DNA of 46,310 nt from contig NZ_PGUY01000039.1 in the NCBI RefSeq assembly GCF_002863585.1, positions 1-46,310 on the forward strand, written 5' to 3'. The position numbers and the translations under genes are program-made. The notes under the pieces are model-generated. The model searched no databases, was not told the DNA's origin, and saw nothing but the letters and a program-made list of their open reading frames with translations. Source of the DNA: Peribacillus deserti. Its GTDB lineage: Bacteria; Bacillota; Bacilli; Bacillales; DSM-1321. Positions 8,304 through 17,140 of this stretch are shown here, piece after piece. Positions within the stretch are counted from its first letter, which is position 1; the number at the start of each line of letters is the position of its first letter.

Positions 8304-8813
8304 TAAGCTACTTCCGTACTATGAGAGCGTCTGACTTCTCCACCCGTTCTTTATCACTTCGGTCTACCCTTATAGATAAGAACCCTGCCTGTTTGGTAAG
8401 GTGGAGACCTCACGGGGTCATCGCATTTTCCTTCTGAACATACCCTGCACCATCACGTTATAAGTCGCATTCCCTTGTTCTGACTTCTAAAAGAAATGCC
8501 TGAAAGTGGGCTTCCTCTACCTATCAAAAAGTCGCCGACTTACTCCGCCGCCGTGCTTCACGCTTATGCATTAGGGTCTGTCCATTCGCCTGCGGATCTT
8601 TCGATTTTCCGCATCTCCTTCAGACAAACACCTCGCGATATTGCCCTAGATTAGGCTTCCCAAGCTAGGTCAGTCTCCTTGGGGAAGGATTTTCACCACC
8701 TGGAATCCAGTTTCCTTACATTCTTCCAGTCGTTTCACCTCGATGACGTCTCTGTCCTGTAAAGTAGTGAAGGACGCTGACTAAGTCAGCGTCCAATCGA
8801 CTGCCCGTCGCAC
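7880..8813 (-). mobile_element. Truncated group II intron (probably class C)
   Basis: On the minus strand the element starts at 8813 with GTGCGAC, the group II intron 5' consensus, and continues through about 500 non-coding bases (8304-8813) that correspond to the ribozyme domains before the maturase ORF. Directly upstream lies a terminator hairpin plus TTTT, the insertion site preferred by class C introns such as B.h.I1 of Bacillus halodurans. The 3' part, including domains V and VI, is deleted, so it cannot splice. Confidence 0.8.
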
Positions 8814-8833
8814 AAAAGGCTGCTGAAGCAGCC
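8814..8833 (-). terminator. Terminator hairpin used as the intron 5' exon
   Basis: GGCTGC-TTCA-GCAGCC followed by TTTT, and then at once the intron's GTGCG. No intact minus-strand gene remains upstream for it to serve. Confidence 0.75.
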
Positions 8834-8910
8834 ATACTTTCAAATTAACATTATGAACCAAATATTTGTTTATGCTTTCCTAAAATTAAACGTGAGGACT
8901 AATAAAGCAG

Positions 8911-9060
8911 ATGAATACAAAATACGAAATAAAAATAATAGGCAAAGCAGAAAATTGTTTAGCCCAAAGACATCTTCTGAATGTGCTGTGGGCTACTGAA
9001 GACTGCTTGCGAATCAAAGAAGATTTAAATAAATCAATGAATATCAAGAAGGCAAATTAA
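8911..9060 (+). CDS. Small hypothetical protein (49 aa)
   Basis: A 49-residue ORF begins MNTKYEIKIIGKAENCLAQR and ends in a lysine-rich tail. A GTGAGGA sequence lies about 13 bases upstream, rather far. No family is recognised. A second open frame without any start codon (9041-9181, ending NQYQKE) overlaps its end in another phase, so the two could be halves of one frameshifted gene. Both run in the direction of the C45 hydrolase gene that follows. Confidence 0.35.
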   Translation: MNTKYEIKIIGKAENCLAQRHLLNVLWATEDCLRIKEDLNKSMNIKKAN

Positions 9061-9184
9061 ATCCATCAGAACAATAAAGCAGGAAACGAATGACTTTTAC
9101 CTGGATTTGTTAAGAACGAGGAAAGAGACAGTAATAGATTTTTTAGATATAGTTAAAGTGAATCAATATCAAAAGGAGTAATCA

Positions 9185-10228
9185 ATGTTCCCTGTTTATA
9201 GCGATACCATTCAATTTAAAGGGACTCATTATGAGTTTGGATATATGCAAGGAGAAACATTAAAAGAGTCTCCTATTTTACCAAATCGAGCAAAGCAATG
9301 GACTTCGAGAAGAACACGTCATTTCGCTACTGACCAAGAAAAGGCACTAACTCTATTGTCAAAATATATACCGGGAGTTATAGAAGAAATACATGGATTA
9401 GCAGATGCTTTACAATGGAGCATTGATGACGCAATAAGAGAATTTGGCGGGTATTATTTGGAGTACGGAAAAAGCGGGTGCTCTATCTTAACCGGCACCG
9501 ACTACCTTATACGGAATTACGACAGTCATCCTGGTTCTTACGAAGGAAGATTCACTCTTTATCAACCAACCGATGGTGGATACGCAGTTATTGGTCCTTC
9601 TATGCAGATAACCGGAAGAATTGATGGTATGAACGAAAAGGGTCTTGCTATGGGGTATAACTTTATCAATCGTATCCATTCGGGAGACGGATTTATTTGC
9701 AACATGATTGGGCGAATGATACTAGAGACATGTTCCAATGTAGAGGATGCTATTAATCTACTGAAAGAAATCCCGCATCGAACGTCATTCAGTTATGTAT
9801 TGCTCGACCCAAAAGGTGATTCTTATGTAGTAGAAGCATCTCCCCGCTCCGTAATAGCTAGAAAATCAAACACCAGCACGAATCATTTCGAAATGCTTCT
9901 AGAGGAAAATCGTTATCGAATGGACGATTCGAAACGAAGACAACAAATTATGGAGAAACAACAAAAATTAGGTGTTTACGAGGCTTTTTCTTTATTAAAT
10001 AACAAAGATGAACAAGTTTTTTCTGAAAAGTACGATGCTTCGTCAGGAACTTTACACACTTCTGCTTACATTCCAAAAGAAAAAAAGGTTTGGTTCGCAA
10101 TGGGTCCAAACCGTAACCCAGTCATTTTTGATTTCGAGAAGTTTCTAGGTGGAGAAAAAAATAACATCAAAAAAATAAAAGGGGAACTAAATTTTAATGT
10201 CCCCTTCCTGAATATGAATTTATTATAA
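9185..10228 (+). CDS. C45 family autoproteolytic acyltransferase/hydrolase
   Basis: This 347-residue protein belongs to the C45 Ntn-hydrolases, related to acyl-CoA:6-aminopenicillanic acid acyltransferase. Such enzymes cut themselves before a cysteine, which then acts as the N-terminal nucleophile on amide bonds. The key Cys is residue 99 in YGKSGCSILTGTDYLIRNYD. Further family blocks are ITGRIDGMNEKGLAMGYNFI, TCSNVEDAINLLKEIPHR and VLLDPKGDSYVVEASP. No signal peptide is seen, so it acts in the cytosol. AAAGGAG precedes the ATG. It stands alone and ends at its own terminator. The substrate is unknown; amide or acyl-amino-acid hydrolysis is a reasonable guess. Confidence 0.85.
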   Translation: MFPVYSDTIQFKGTHYEFGYMQGETLKESPILPNRAKQWTSRRTRHFATDQEKALTLLSKYIPGVIEEIHGLADALQWSIDDAIREFGGYYLEYGKSGCSILTGTDYLIRNYDSHPGSYEGRFTLYQPTDGGYAVIGPSMQITGRIDGMNEKGLAMGYNFINRIHSGDGFICNMIGRMILETCSNVEDAINLLKEIPHRTSFSYVLLDPKGDSYVVEASPRSVIARKSNTSTNHFEMLLEENRYRMDDSKRRQQIMEKQQKLGVYEAFSLLNNKDEQVFSEKYDASSGTLHTSAYIPKEKKVWFAMGPNRNPVIFDFEKFLGGEKNNIKKIKGELNFNVPFLNMNLL

Positions 10229-10257
10229 TTCGTACCCATTATAAACTAATAAAACTA

Positions 10258-10296
10258 TAATAAAAGAAGGCATTATTAATGTCTTCTTTTTTTGAA
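10258..10296 (+). terminator. Terminator after the C45 hydrolase
   Basis: AAAAGAAG and CTTCTTTT form the base of a hairpin with a GCATTATTAATGT interior that also pairs in part; the 3' arm runs into a T stretch. Confidence 0.65.
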
Positions 10297-10317
10297 AAGA
10301 AATAATAAAAAGACTGT

Positions 10318-10785
10318 CTATTCCACTTCAAGAGCAAATGAATAAAAAGCATCCCCATTCGAAACATTCTTCTCTTTTTCATCCATCCACCAAACGCCAT
10401 ATGAATAATAATAAATTCCTTTCTCCGTTGGTGCCTTAAAATGTCCATCCCTTACCGGAACTTGTCTCGGTGTATCTCCAGTTAGTTGTTCAAGATGGAC
10501 TTCATTCGGCTGTGGAGTGTAATCCATCATGAAGACTACTTCTTCTCCTGGCTGGACAGGGATAGCTTTTTTACCTTTTAGTTCCAAAAGATCTTTAGGT
10601 CCAATTGTATCGACACATTTACCACTGTTTCCATTACTCCAGCAATAGGTTCCAAGAACTGTCTCGTAATGTTTGCCACTTGCCACGATCTCCGCTTCTG
10701 GTGGTTTTTTTCCTTTCAATTCATTATTTGAACAGGCAGCAAGAATGGTGATTAAACATACCAATAAAGATACCAATTTACTCAT
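10318..10785 (-). CDS. Hypothetical lipoprotein
   Basis: A 155-residue protein opens with a lipoprotein signal peptide: KLVSLLVCLITILAAC, with lipobox LAAC and the lipidated Cys at residue 18. It would be anchored on the outer face of the membrane. The mature part contains TYCWSNGNSGKCVDTIGP, with two Cys that could form a disulfide, and a compact beta-rich domain (GEEVVFMMDYTPQPNEVHL, GIYYYSYGVWW). GAGGAGGAAT gives a good ribosome site. It is a single gene with no informative neighbours. Similar small lipoproteins are common in Bacillus and mostly unassigned; I give no function. Confidence 0.8.
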   Translation of the reverse strand: MSKLVSLLVCLITILAACSNNELKGKKPPEAEIVASGKHYETVLGTYCWSNGNSGKCVDTIGPKDLLELKGKKAIPVQPGEEVVFMMDYTPQPNEVHLEQLTGDTPRQVPVRDGHFKAPTEKGIYYYSYGVWWMDEKEKNVSNGDAFYSFALEVE

Positions 10786-10900
10786 ACGATTCCTCCTCTT
10801 ACTCCATTAGTCGGATTTATTCAAGAACATGTTTCAAATGTAAAAAATTTCCTTTTAACATAAAACATATGTTCACAAACACTTAACAAGGAGTGGTAAA

Positions 10901-11061
10901 ATGATACGTGACCGTGGAAACATAAAATGGACAGTTTGATGCTTCCTGAACATGTCAGTATGTTAAGGAAATATGCAAATGAAGAATATTATGATGAGAG
11001 AGAACCCATAGCCGATGATCAACAATTGGAGGAAGTAAATAATTTGATTAATTCTGCGTAA
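10901..11061 (+). pseudogene. yolD-like gene remnant, frameshifted and truncated
   Basis: After AAGGAG, an ATG starts MIRDRGNIKWT, the hallmark N-terminus of YolD-like proteins. One base is missing after the codons for KWTV, which brings a TGA. In the next frame the family's MLPEHVSMLRKYANEEYYD and DDQQLEEVNNLI follow. The C-terminal half of the usual 110-residue protein is gone: the frame ends at 11061, where an IS1182 remnant begins on the other strand. YolD proteins often accompany Y-family polymerase (UvrX) genes; none is present here. Confidence 0.65.
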
Positions 11062-11139
11062 AAGATTATCCTTAGGAACGATTAAATTATAAAGGTCCAT
11101 ATAAGGACTAAAAGTCATGGATTGTTGTTTTTGAATCAT
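11047..11139 (-). pseudogene. N-terminal fragment of an IS1182-type transposase
   Basis: From an ATG at 11139 the minus strand reads MIQKQQSMTFSPYMDLYNLI and then VPKDNLLRRINQII, the characteristic start of IS1182-family transposases of Bacillales. The similarity stops where the reading enters the antisense of the yolD remnant. About 30 of some 450 residues survive, so this is debris of an insertion and a later deletion. Confidence 0.65.
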
Positions 11140-11177
11140 CGTGCCCACCGCCTTAAAGAGATACCATTATTATAAAA

Positions 11178-11222
11178 TAAAAAAGGCAGAAGCCCTCAAT
11201 CTTAGTGAGAGGTTCTACCTTT
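11178..11222 (-). terminator. Terminator after the IS3 remnant
   Basis: AAAGGCAGAAGC and GGTTCTACCTTT are largely complementary; on the minus strand the stem (AAAGGTAGAACC ... GGCTTCTGCCTTT) is followed by TTTTA. It may also include the IS right end. Confidence 0.6.
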
Positions 11223-12045
11223 GATTGTTTTTAATAAAGACTTTTTCAGTGGCCTCGTATTGTACCGGGGTCATTTTATTTAATCCCCATTGATAACGAT
11301 GATTATTATACTCCTCGATATAAGAATCCACCATTTGTTTTAATTCACTTAAGCTAGCACACTCTTTAACATCTACCTCGTCCTTAAAATGACCAAAGAA
11401 AGATTCAATTGGAGCGTTATCCCAACAGTTTCCCTTACGGGACATGATTGAGTGATGCCCAATTTCTTTACTTTCTTTTGAAATAGGTGATGAGTGTAAT
11501 GCATACCTTGGTCTGAATGAAGGATGACTTCAGGATGAAACTGATTCTGTACAGTTTCTTTAAGTCTTTGTAGCGTCTTATATACTATACTCATTTCTAA
11601 AGACGTGGATAAATAATGGGCCAGTATTTCGTTCGTGCTTCCATCCTTAATGCAGGATAAATAGGCTTTTTGACCGTTCTCATAATAAAGATAAGTAATA
11701 TCCGTTAATAATACTTTTCCAGGCTCTCCTTGATTAAATTCACGATTTAACAGGTTAGGGCATGTACGGTGTTATAGGGTAGCTTTTGCCATTTTTTTAT
11801 AAGGCTTGCTTTTCTAACCTTTGTGAAGAATAATTGATATTTCCTCATTAACCTTCTAATTTTCTTGTGATTCATCTTAACAAAATAGTCATTTTCTAAG
11901 AACATTTTGATTTGAAGAGCCCCGACTTTTTCCTTTTTTTGCAGGAAGAACTCTTTGCATTGTTAAATTTTTTCTCAGGCAGACAACAAACCATGCCTGC
12001 CCTAAGTTGGAATTCAGCTTCTAGTGACTGGATTGTTTAGTGAAG
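11215..12045 (-). pseudogene. IS3-family (IS150-like) transposase OrfB, broken
   Basis: The rve integrase domain of an IS3/IS150 OrfB can be read across several frames. Blocks in order are NHKKIRRLMRKYQLFF, LLNREFN, VLLTDITYLYYENGQKAYLS, VILHSDQGMHYTHHLFQKKV, then SRKGNCWDNAPIESFFGHFK and EYNNHRYQWGLNKMTPVQYE. The DDE residues are present (Asp in LTDITY, Asp in HSDQG, Glu in PIESFFG), but frameshifts near 11440 and 11760 break the frame. OrfA is not recognisable. The element ends in the ATPase gene at about 12045. Confidence 0.8.
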
Positions 12046-12559
12046 TTACTGTACCTTCACATCAAGGTTCGAGAGGGGTTCATCCATCAAGAACACCTTC
12101 GGATTCCGAACGATGGCGACCAAGTGCCACACGCTGGCGCTGACCGCCTGATAAAGCTTTTGGTTTTCGGTCAATGTACGGTGTGAGACCAAGGATTTTT
12201 GCAGCATTTTCCACTCTTTCCTTGATTTCTGATTTGTCATATTTGCGAAGTTTCAACCCGAATGCCATATTATCATACACGCTCATTTGCGGATACAGGG
12301 CATAATCCTGGAACACCATGGCGATATCACGCTCTTTCGGCGGAGTCTGGTTCACCACGTTCCCATTGATGGAAAGAGTGCCGTCCGTTATGTCTTCAAG
12401 ACCAGCAATCATACGGAGAGTCGTGGACTTCCCGCACCCTGATGGACCGACAAAAACAATCAATTCACCGTTTGAAATATCCAGATTAAAATCGGTCACA
12501 GAAGGGGCTTGGTCCCCCTCATATTGTTTTTGAATGCCATTCAACGTGATTTCAGCCAT
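12046..12559 (-). pseudogene. Sugar ABC transporter ATPase (MsmX/MalK type), frameshifted and truncated
   Basis: The N-terminal half of an energising ATPase for carbohydrate ABC importers is present: Walker [11 protein letters not shown]-loop [17 protein letters not shown] and signature [13 protein letters not shown]. About two bases are missing after GR, so Walker B ([12 protein letters not shown]) is in another frame. After NLDVKVQ the sequence stops at the IS3 remnant, so the regulatory C-terminal domain of the usual 365 residues is lost. The correct start is the ATG at 12559 ([15 protein letters not shown]) behind AGGGGGA. It follows mdxG by 29 bases and was probably part of that operon. 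Confidence 0.85.
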
Positions 12560-12588
12560 GCCAATCCCCCTAGATTTGTCGTTAGAAA

Positions 12589-13425
12589 TCAACCTTTGTT
12601 TGCGCCTGCCTTCAATCCTTCCACAATGTGTTTTTGGAAGAGTATGAACAGAATGGTTATAGGGATTGCCACCAGAACAGCACCAGCCGCAAAGTTCGTA
12701 AACTGTGTATTGCTCTTACCCGTGATCATGTCGAAAAGACCGATAGCAAGTGTCTTCTTTTCAGGAGATGTCAGAACCAGGCGGGCGAAAATGAAGTCCA
12801 TCCAAGGACCAATGAAATTGTTTACGGCAACAAACACGAGAATCGGGCGAGCTAGAGGAACCATTACTTTGAAGAACACCGTGATATGGCCAGCCCCGTC
12901 AATCCGTGCCGCTTCTTCCAAGCTCTTTGGGATTCCGTCAAAATACCCTTTCACAAGCCATGCACCGAACGGGATGCCTCCCCCTGAATAGACAAGAATA
13001 AGGCCGATGTGTGTATCAAGGAGGCCCACTCTGTCAAGAAGAAGGAATATCGCAATCATCCCCATGAACGATGGAAACATTTGAAGGACAAGCATCGTCA
13101 TAAGACCGTATTTTCTTCCTTTGAAACGGTATCTTGAAAATGCATACCCAGCGCTCACCACGAATATGGTGGAAAGGACCATCGTCCCTAAAGCAATCTT
13201 TAATGTATTCCAGTACCATTTCAGGTAGTTGGTTTCTTTGAATAAATAAATGTAATGCTTAAAAGATAAATCTGTTGTAAAAAGTTTCGTTTTCGATAGT
13301 GAATCACCAGGATTCAAACTTCCCATGAAAGCCCAGGCAATCGGATAGAACACGATGACCACAAGGGCGATGAGAAATGCATAGCTGAATACAAGCCGAA
13401 GATTTCTTGAAAGTTTAGAAGTCAT
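12589..13425 (-). CDS. mdxG: Maltodextrin ABC transporter permease MdxG (MalG family)
   Basis: This 278-residue integral membrane permease has the same length as B. subtilis MdxG. It has six predicted membrane segments, beginning with [21 protein letters not shown], shortened to [15 protein letters not shown]. The cytoplasmic EAA loop, [22 protein letters not shown], docks on the ATPase; its core is EAARIDGAG. The product pairs with MdxF to form the channel for maltodextrins. Its ATG overlaps the mdxF stop by four bases (ATGA), which suggests translational coupling. The next gene downstream, the ATPase, is broken. Confidence 0.9.
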   Translation of the reverse strand: MTSKLSRNLRLVFSYAFLIALVVIVFYPIAWAFMGSLNPGDSLSKTKLFTTDLSFKHYIYLFKETNYLKWYWNTLKIALGTMVLSTIFVVSAGYAFSRYRFKGRKYGLMTMLVLQMFPSFMGMIAIFLLLDRVGLLDTHIGLILVYSGGGIPFGAWLVKGYFDGIPKSLEEAARIDGAGHITVFFKVMVPLARPILVFVAVNNFIGPWMDFIFARLVLTSPEKKTLAIGLFDMITGKSNTQFTNFAAGAVLVAIPITILFILFQKHIVEGLKAGANKG

Positions 13426-14729
13426 GACATCATGTCCTCCTCTTTAAAGGCTTTGGTGCGTCTGAAGTTCCAGATGGATATGCTTGCGATAATTACGAAA
13501 ATCAAGATGGAAACGACGGATGCCATGTTATACTGCCTCTGTTCGAGGGTCATTTTGTAAATCCATGAAATCAAAATGTCTGTGGAACCTGCTCCCTGAT
13601 AACTCGTGTTAACAGGACCACCTTGTGTCATCAGGTAAATCATGTTGAAGTTGTTGAAATTACCTGCGAAACTCATGATAAGGAGGGGTGCCGTTGAAAA
13701 CATAAGCACGGGCATGGTGATCTTTGGAAATTTCTGCCAGTTGTTCGCTCCATCCACGTCAGCCGCTTCGTACAGTTCCTTGTCAATGGATGTCATCACA
13801 CCGCTCATCAGAACCATCCAGTACGGGAAGCCGAACCAGATATTGACGACGACAATTGTGATTTTTGCAAGAGTCGGGTCGCTAAGAAAGTATAATCTTT
13901 CATTTAATATCCCGAGATCCAGTAAAAGCTGGTTGATCGGACCGAATTCACCGTTGAACAAGTTCTGCATCACAAGGATGGAGACGAATTGCGGAATGGC
14001 CCATGGAAGTATGAATACCGACCGCCAGAATCGCTTGAAGACGATTCCTTTCTGGTTCACGATGATGGCGACGAAAAGACCTGCGAAAAAACATGTGAAT
14101 GTGGAAAGTATCGCCCATAAAACCGTCCATCCGAACACCCCGTAAAAGGTGCTGCTCCACATGTCCATTTTGAACAAATCGATGAAGGTATCAAAACCGA
14201 CCCAGTCGACCAGGTTTTTCGGTGGAAGGTGATTCGGTGATGAGTAATTCGTAAAAGCAAGAAGCACACCGAACAGATTTGGAAGGATAATCAAAAAGGC
14301 GGTTGCGAACACGGAAGGAAGCAGCATCGCAAATGGAAAGCCTTTTTCGTACATGGTTTTAAGAGTTTCCTTGATTCCATTTGGCACAATTCCGATTTCC
14401 CGTTTCTTTCCGACCGAATAGGCGTCCACTACGTTGGCTACATGGGCGGAAAGAACGAGGATGGAAGCGATTAAAAAGATCAATCCGTAGATAAGGAGGT
14501 TGATAGAATGGTCTCCCTGTACAATATCCCACCCATCAATCGTCTGCTTTGTTTCACCGAGGGTAGTGAGCCCCCACATCGCGTGCTGGAAATCAACGGC
14601 GAAAGTGATAAGAATAAATAACCCGACTCCCATCATGATGAGTCCTTTGATGTACTGTTTGTTATAGATTTGACCTAATCCCATGAAAAGAGCTGAAAGA
14701 AGAGCGGAAATTTTTGAATGTGATTTCAT
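13422..14729 (-). CDS. mdxF: Maltodextrin ABC transporter permease MdxF (MalF family)
   Basis: At 435 residues it equals B. subtilis MdxF in length. It has an N-terminal pair of membrane segments with an extra domain typical of MalF, then a six-segment permease core. The EAA loop reads YEAADVDGANNWQKFPKITM. It partners MdxG in the membrane. GGAAGGAG precedes the ATG. A stable hairpin separates it from mdxE, so the permeases are probably made in lower amounts than the binding protein. Specificity for maltodextrin rests on overall similarity and gene order and was not tested. Confidence 0.9.
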   Translation of the reverse strand: MKSHSKISALLSALFMGLGQIYNKQYIKGLIMMGVGLFILITFAVDFQHAMWGLTTLGETKQTIDGWDIVQGDHSINLLIYGLIFLIASILVLSAHVANVVDAYSVGKKREIGIVPNGIKETLKTMYEKGFPFAMLLPSVFATAFLIILPNLFGVLLAFTNYSSPNHLPPKNLVDWVGFDTFIDLFKMDMWSSTFYGVFGWTVLWAILSTFTCFFAGLFVAIIVNQKGIVFKRFWRSVFILPWAIPQFVSILVMQNLFNGEFGPINQLLLDLGILNERLYFLSDPTLAKITIVVVNIWFGFPYWMVLMSGVMTSIDKELYEAADVDGANNWQKFPKITMPVLMFSTAPLLIMSFAGNFNNFNMIYLMTQGGPVNTSYQGAGSTDILISWIYKMTLEQRQYNMASVVSILIFVIIASISIWNFRRTKAFKEEDMMS

Positions 14730-14757
14730 TGGAGTACTCCTTCCTGATAGTCAAAAT

Positions 14758-14783
14758 GAGCCAACGCCTCCTGGCATTGGCTC
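14758..14783 (-). promoter_or_regulatory. Intercistronic hairpin between mdxE and mdxF
   Basis: GAGCCAACGCC and GGCATTGGCTC pair over 11 positions with one mismatch, with a 4-base loop. On the minus strand it is followed by ATTTT. Such hairpins behind a binding-protein gene protect its mRNA or partly terminate transcription, raising the ratio of binding protein to permease. Confidence 0.65.
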
Positions 14784-14794
14784 ACGATCGTAGA

Positions 14795-16096
14795 TTATTT
14801 CTGCTGATTTTCGATTTTTCCTTTGATGTCTTTTGTTGCGTTCGTCAATGCTTCTTTAGGAGATGCCTGACCATTCCATATGGCTGTAAATGCTTTTCCA
14901 GCTGGCTCCCATACACTTTGCATTTCTGCAATGTTCGGCATTGGCTGAGCATATTTCAATTGTTTGGCAAAACCGTTCAATACCGCATCATTTTTGATGG
15001 CATCTGTTTCAAGGGCTTTTTTGGATGCAGGCATCTGGCCTGTCATTTCGTAACGCTTGATCAGCATTTCATCACTTGTCGCGAATTCAGCAAGAAGTGT
15101 TGCTGCTTTTGGATATTTCGTATAAGCACTTACATAATATGCTTTAATGCCAGAGAAACTTGTTGGAACCTTGCCGTTTTCAAGTTTAGGAAGTGTTGTT
15201 ACACCGAAATCAACTTTTGCGTCCTGGTGATTTTTGATATCCCAAGGACCTGAAATACGGTACATCAGTTTTCCTTCATTGAACATAGAGCTGATCAAGT
15301 CACCTTTGATGTCTTCGTTCTTCAGAGGAAGAAGTTCGTCATGAATTTTCTTCACGAATTCTCCTGCTTGGATGGCCCCTTTAGAGTCAAGACCAAGATC
15401 TTTCACGTCAGTTCCGTTTTTGCCCCCAAATACATACCCGCCGTATCCGCCGACGATTGAGTGAGCGATGTAATAGTTGCCAGGTTCAAGCATCAGACCG
15501 TATTTGCGGTCTTTATCGGTGCTTCCTTTTTGGAATTCTTTAGCCTGTTTGAATAACTCTTCCCACGTTTCGGCAGGTTCTTTCACCAGTTTTTTATTGT
15601 AGTAAAGGGCATATGTTTCGACTGCCAGCGGGAATCCGTACTGCTTTTCTTTCCCTGTTGTACCTGTAATGGCTGCATCCACGAAACGGTCTGTATATGC
15701 TTTGCCCAGTTTATTTTCAAAAATGGCTCCTGAGTTTTCCATATTCCCAACATGGTCATGCGGGGCATGGAATACATCTGGGCCTTTTCCTGTCGGGCCT
15801 GCGGCATCTACTTTTTCAGCCGCTTTGTCATGCGCTGATTCTTCAACCTTTACGGGAACGCTGTATTTCTTTGTGAATTCAGCGGCAACAGCCTTTGCCC
15901 ATGCTCCTTCTTTGCCTCCGTTATCCCAAAGTTTCAATGTAGCTCCAGCTTCAGGTTCCAATTTTACAGCCTCGGCTGGTTTTTTAGCGGGCTGTGTCGG
16001 GGCAGATTTGTTAGCGGACTCACCTGAGCAGGCAGCCAATAAGCTTGCTGTCAGAGCGCCTGTTGCCAAAACCGAAAATATTTTTTTCAATTCCAT
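14795..16096 (-). CDS. mdxE: Maltodextrin-binding lipoprotein MdxE (MalE family)
   Basis: This 433-residue extracellular solute-binding protein captures maltodextrins for the MdxFG permease. The start is the ATG at 16096 because GGAGGG lies 6 bases before it and the product then begins with a clean lipoprotein signal, MELKKIFSVLATGALTASLL followed by lipobox LAAC (Cys23). The mature protein has the linker rich in Ala, Pro and Lys, then a MalE-like fold with LKLWDNGGKEGAWAKAVAAE, GPDVFHAPHDHVGNM and GKLMYRISGPWDIKN. It is the first gene of the operon and has a palindromic operator just upstream. Confidence 0.92.
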   Translation of the reverse strand: MELKKIFSVLATGALTASLLAACSGESANKSAPTQPAKKPAEAVKLEPEAGATLKLWDNGGKEGAWAKAVAAEFTKKYSVPVKVEESAHDKAAEKVDAAGPTGKGPDVFHAPHDHVGNMENSGAIFENKLGKAYTDRFVDAAITGTTGKEKQYGFPLAVETYALYYNKKLVKEPAETWEELFKQAKEFQKGSTDKDRKYGLMLEPGNYYIAHSIVGGYGGYVFGGKNGTDVKDLGLDSKGAIQAGEFVKKIHDELLPLKNEDIKGDLISSMFNEGKLMYRISGPWDIKNHQDAKVDFGVTTLPKLENGKVPTSFSGIKAYYVSAYTKYPKAATLLAEFATSDEMLIKRYEMTGQMPASKKALETDAIKNDAVLNGFAKQLKYAQPMPNIAEMQSVWEPAGKAFTAIWNGQASPKEALTNATKDIKGKIENQQK

Positions 16097-16142
16097 GTGT
16101 TTCCCTCCATTTGTATAAGTTAAAACATATTTTTCCAAAAGC

Positions 16143-16154
16143 GTAAGCGGTTAC
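16143..16154 (-). promoter_or_regulatory. LacI/CcpA-type operator in front of mdxE
   Basis: GTAACCGCTTAC (minus strand) is an inverted repeat with a central CG, the form recognised by LacI-family regulators. It matches the cre consensus TGWAANCGNTNWCA at 12 of 14 positions. It lies 47 bases before the mdxE start, so it could bind CcpA or a local MdxR-type repressor. No regulator gene is in this window. Upstream (16189-16225) short direct repeats of TTCCTTCTTATT are seen. Confidence 0.6.
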
Positions 16155-16391
16155 CACACATCCATCTATTTATACCAATTCGACAAATTCCTTCTTATTT
16201 CCTTCTTATTTCCTTTTTATTTCAAATTTCCGCAAAGAATTAATAAATATATTGGGAATATGTCTCTTATATACTGAAGGAAGGAAAAGTGGGGACCCCT
16301 AATTAGTTAAAGAACTTTTCACCTTAAAGATGTTTGTTTTAAAATAGAAAGGGTATAGAAACTGTTATAATTAGATTTCTGGGGGAATGAT

Positions 16392-16601
16392 ATGGCAACT
16401 CTTTTAGAGAATTTAACAGACTCATTAATCGAGACCCGACATCGATATACATTGCTTAAAGATAATGGTATTGAATCAATGGATACCATTTATCCTGCTA
16501 TCCCTTGGAACGTCGAACTATATTATCAACTTTTAGCGACCTTACCCAAAGAGATTGTCCGTCTGGAACAAAAGATTGTGAACATAGAAAATGATCTTTA
16601 A
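16392..16601 (+). CDS. Small hypothetical protein (69 aa)
   Basis: A 69-residue acidic, mostly helical protein beginning MATLLENLTDSLIETRHRYT and ending in an amphipathic stretch (KEIVRLEQKIVNIENDL) that could form a short coiled coil. GGGGGA stands six bases before the ATG, which is the main reason to accept it. No family is recognised. It stands alone between the mdx promoter region and decayed sequence, transcribed away from mdxE. Confidence 0.6.
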   Translation: MATLLENLTDSLIETRHRYTLLKDNGIESMDTIYPAIPWNVELYYQLLATLPKEIVRLEQKIVNIENDL

Positions 16602-16684
16602 AGTATAAAAGTAATGATTGGCTTTTTCTCTTGCGTTGTTAAAACTATAAAGGCTTATATGCCACAGCAAAGAAAAAGAACCAA

Positions 16685-16915
16685 TTATTGCTTCTTTGTT
16701 TCTTTTCTTGGCAGACTGAAAGAAATCGGTACAGTCATGCCTAACCGTTTTTGATACATTAATTCCATGAGTTCGTATGTCTATTCTTCCGAACTGATGC
16801 ACGAGAACTCGTCATGGCCTTCCTTGGTATAGATATTGGATATCGTATGAATGATATCCGCAGCGTATTTGTAAGTTCTTGCAGTACTGTTTTTATTTCT
16901 GGATCTTCGACTTAA
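16685..16915 (-). pseudogene. Decayed unidentified gene
   Basis: One minus-strand frame stays open for about 75 codons, with a single TAG in the middle. It reads TARTYKYADIIHTISNIYTK and then EGHDEFSCISSEE, stop, TYELMELMYQKRLGMTVPIS and FSLPRKETKKQ. The composition looks like former coding sequence, but I do not recognise the family. The stretch from 16916 to 17140 shows nothing I can assign. Confidence 0.3.
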
Positions 16916-17140
16916 TTTTTCACAAAGTAACTTATATACATATCAGAGAATTATCACACATATATGTGCCCCTTAACCGAGAAACCTCGGTTGAAGTTAA
17001 TCTTTCCTTGCTATTTTCCATATGAGGAAACCTCCATGCAATATGTATATCAGAAATTATCCACAATGCACAGAACAATTATCAAATGACTCATCTGTAA
17101 AAATGGAGAATAAAAAATACAGAGGATTACTCCCCTGTCG

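Noticed and set aside
16542-16802. An 86-codon minus-strand ORF.
   Set aside because: It has no ribosome site and competes with a neighbouring frame that looks more like former coding DNA.
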